From: Chloroflexota bacterium
Lineage (GTDB): Bacteria; Chloroflexota; Chloroflexia; JAMDCE01
Direction: 5' to 3'
DNA length: 6,866 nt
NCBI GenBank assembly: GCA_023489135.1
Contig: JAMDCE010000036.1
Span: forward strand, 1 to 6,866
Shown here: in pieces, positions 5,494 to 6,866 of the stretch
Layout: each line of letters begins with the position of its first letter
Position numbering within the stretch: the stretch's first letter is position 1
The notes under the pieces: model-generated
The model's input: the letters and a program-made list of their open reading frames with translations, nothing else
Told to the model about the DNA's origin: nothing
Databases searched by the model: none
Program-made: the position numbers and the translations under genes

Positions 5494-6866
5494 CTATTCT
5501 CCCGAGGTTTCCGCCGTCGTTGTATCAGAGGCTCTCTCCCGCTTCATCAGGCGAAGCTTGAGGCTTTCGAAGATGCTGTAAATCACCGGCACTACGACCA
5601 GAGTTAGGAGGGTCGAGGTGAGGAGACCACCGATGACCACAGTCCCCAACTCAGCGGCGATGATGGTGCCTTGATTCAGACCCAAAGAGAGGGGAATGAG
5701 CGCCAGGATGGTGGCCAGGGCCGTCATAAGGATCGGCCGCACCCGAAGCCTGCCACCTTCCACCAGGGCATCGTGGACGCTGTAACCCCGCGCGATCAGC
5801 CGCTTGACGAAATCAATGAGGACAATTGCGTTGGTGACCACGATCCCTACCAGCATCAGTAAGCCGATGAGGGCCGACAGGCCCAGCGATCGCCCGGTGA
5901 GGAACAGCGACCCCAGAACTCCCGTCGAGGCCAACGGCAGGGAGATAAGAATGGCGAATGGGTCCAGAAGAGAACCGAAGGCAACCACAATCACGATGTA
6001 GACCAGCAGCACAGCTACGCCAATGCCGATGAACATCGAGTAGAAGCTTTCTTCCATCTGCGAGATCACCCCTCCGAAACTCGCTTTTACCCCTGCTGGC
6101 AAGGTCAAGCCGTTGACCTTTCGCTGAAGCTCCTGCGATACCGCCCCCGTATTCTTGGCCACGATGTCGCCAGTGATACTCGCCGCAGGCTTCTGATCGA
6201 TACGCGTGATCTGGACCGGTCCATCGGCTATTTCGACTTCACCCAGAGACGAGAGAGGCATTTGCGCGTCGCCAAAGGGGATGGACTTGAGCGCCTCGAT
6301 GCTGCTAGCGCCGCCACCACTCGGGGCGAGATGAACGTCGACCGGCGGTCCGCCGTCCAGCCGAACCTGGGTGACGGTCTGGCCGACGGTCACGTCCCGA
6401 ATCTCGGAAGCCACCTGGGCCGTAGTCAATCCGGCCATTAGCGCCTTGTTGGGATCGACCTGGACGGCGATCTCCGGTCTGGGATTGGTCAGGTCGCTGT
6501 GAAGATTCAACAGTCCTTCGGTATCCTGAATCTTCTCAAGAATTTGTGCAGTTGCTCTCTGCACGTCGGCCGCGTTTTGGCCGGACACGATCACCTGAAG
6601 CTGCGAAGACGTGCTTTCCTCAGGTAGCGAAACCGAGGCAGAGGCGCCTTCTACGCCTTCCAGGCTATGCCTGATGCTTTCGGCGGTAGCCTCGACATTG
6701 GCATCTTCACGGAGTCGAACGAAGAAGGTGGCCCCGCCGGTCCCTCGGCCCGACAGAGCCGAGGAAAGCATGGCAAGGTCGCCTCCGGCGCCTCCCATCG
6801 TAGCCTGGTAGACATCGACGTCAGGCATATTGCCGAGAATCCTTTCCACTTCCTCCACTCTAGCCA
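5494..6866 (-). CDS. RND efflux permease (AcrB/HAE1-like), C-terminal part
   Basis: The frame is open at the right edge (codons continue upstream of the GTG at 6858), so the true start lies outside; about 457 residues are present, under half of a usual 1000-plus. Numbered from 6858, the first 260 residues are the second periplasmic porter/docking region (DPNKALMAGLTTAQVASEIR, then GDAQMPLSSLGEVEIADGP). They are followed by five membrane helices at about 273-293, 299-318, 325-347, 375-395 and 402-427, matching the last helices of AcrB-type pumps. FGSLLDPFAILISLPLA, GIVVTNAIVLIDF and RPILMTALATILALIPLSLG are the family motifs. The proton-relay Asp pair of helix 4 lies in the missing half. Such proton-driven pumps export drugs, lipids or metals, usually with a membrane-fusion partner expected upstream, off-window. 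The tail is hydrophilic. No terminator is seen in the 66 bases downstream. Confidence 0.95.
   Translation of the reverse strand, partial: ARVEEVERILGNMPDVDVYQATMGGAGGDLAMLSSALSGRGTGGATFFVRLREDANVEATAESIRHSLEGVEGASASVSLPEESTSSQLQVIVSGQNAADVQRATAQILEKIQDTEGLLNLHSDLTNPRPEIAVQVDPNKALMAGLTTAQVASEIRDVTVGQTVTQVRLDGGPPVDVHLAPSGGGASSIEALKSIPFGDAQMPLSSLGEVEIADGPVQITRIDQKPAASITGDIVAKNTGAVSQELQRKVNGLTLPAGVKASFGGVISQMEESFYSMFIGIGVAVLLVYIVIVVAFGSLLDPFAILISLPLASTGVLGSLFLTGRSLGLSALIGLLMLVGIVVTNAIVLIDFVKRLIARGYSVHDALVEGGRLRVRPILMTALATILALIPLSLGLNQGTIIAAELGTVVIGGLLTSTLLTLVVVPVIYSIFESLKLRLMKRERASDTTTAETSGE

Noticed and set aside
5671..6001. Short plus-strand frames opposite the RND gene
   Set aside because: They lie antisense to conserved membrane helices of the permease, and their composition is typical of shadow frames.

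Overview
The window reads as moderately GC-rich bacterial chromosome with dense genes, Shine-Dalgarno-led starts and sigma70-type promoters. The gene mix (a Fpg with a divergent binding loop, an AIM24/TIGR00266 protein, a GT-C membrane glycosyltransferase, a dihydrodipicolinate-synthase-family aldolase) and REP-like palindromes ending in GTCTCTAC would fit Chloroflexota or a similar free-living lineage. This taxonomic guess is weak and rests on recall, not on a search.

Layout. From position 4285 down to the left edge everything is on the minus strand: a DapA-superfamily aldolase (3374-4285), a HicB-like antitoxin with an unusual coiled-coil tail (2625-3311), a HicA-like toxin domain that runs in frame into the C-terminal part of a CaiB/BaiF CoA-transferase (1971-2597, with the rest of the transferase in another frame down to 1765), a cluster of palindromes (1589-1751), formamidopyrimidine-DNA glycosylase (755-1549) and the N-terminal part of a polytopic GT-C glycosyltransferase that leaves the window at base 1. 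A plus-strand AIM24-family gene (4671-5354) diverges from the aldolase across a 385-base intergenic region with promoters on both strands and a hairpin-rich leader. It ends at a strong intrinsic terminator (5381-5427). Beyond it, converging on the minus strand, is the C-terminal part of an RND efflux permease (5494-6866), whose start lies past the right edge.

How the genes relate. No metabolic pathway links them. The most coherent unit is the aldolase-hicB-hicA stretch: hicB has its own extended -10 promoter, whose TATAAT contains the stop codon of the aldolase gene, and hicA follows hicB after 27 bases. The main oddity is that the HicA-like reading frame has no stop of its own and continues into a CoA-transferase fragment that lacks the N-terminal catalytic half and is then broken by a one-base deletion in a G4/C4 run. 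The region 1553-2600 therefore looks like a decayed, rearranged locus next to repeats. The aldolase, fpg, AIM24, RND and glycosyltransferase genes look intact where visible.
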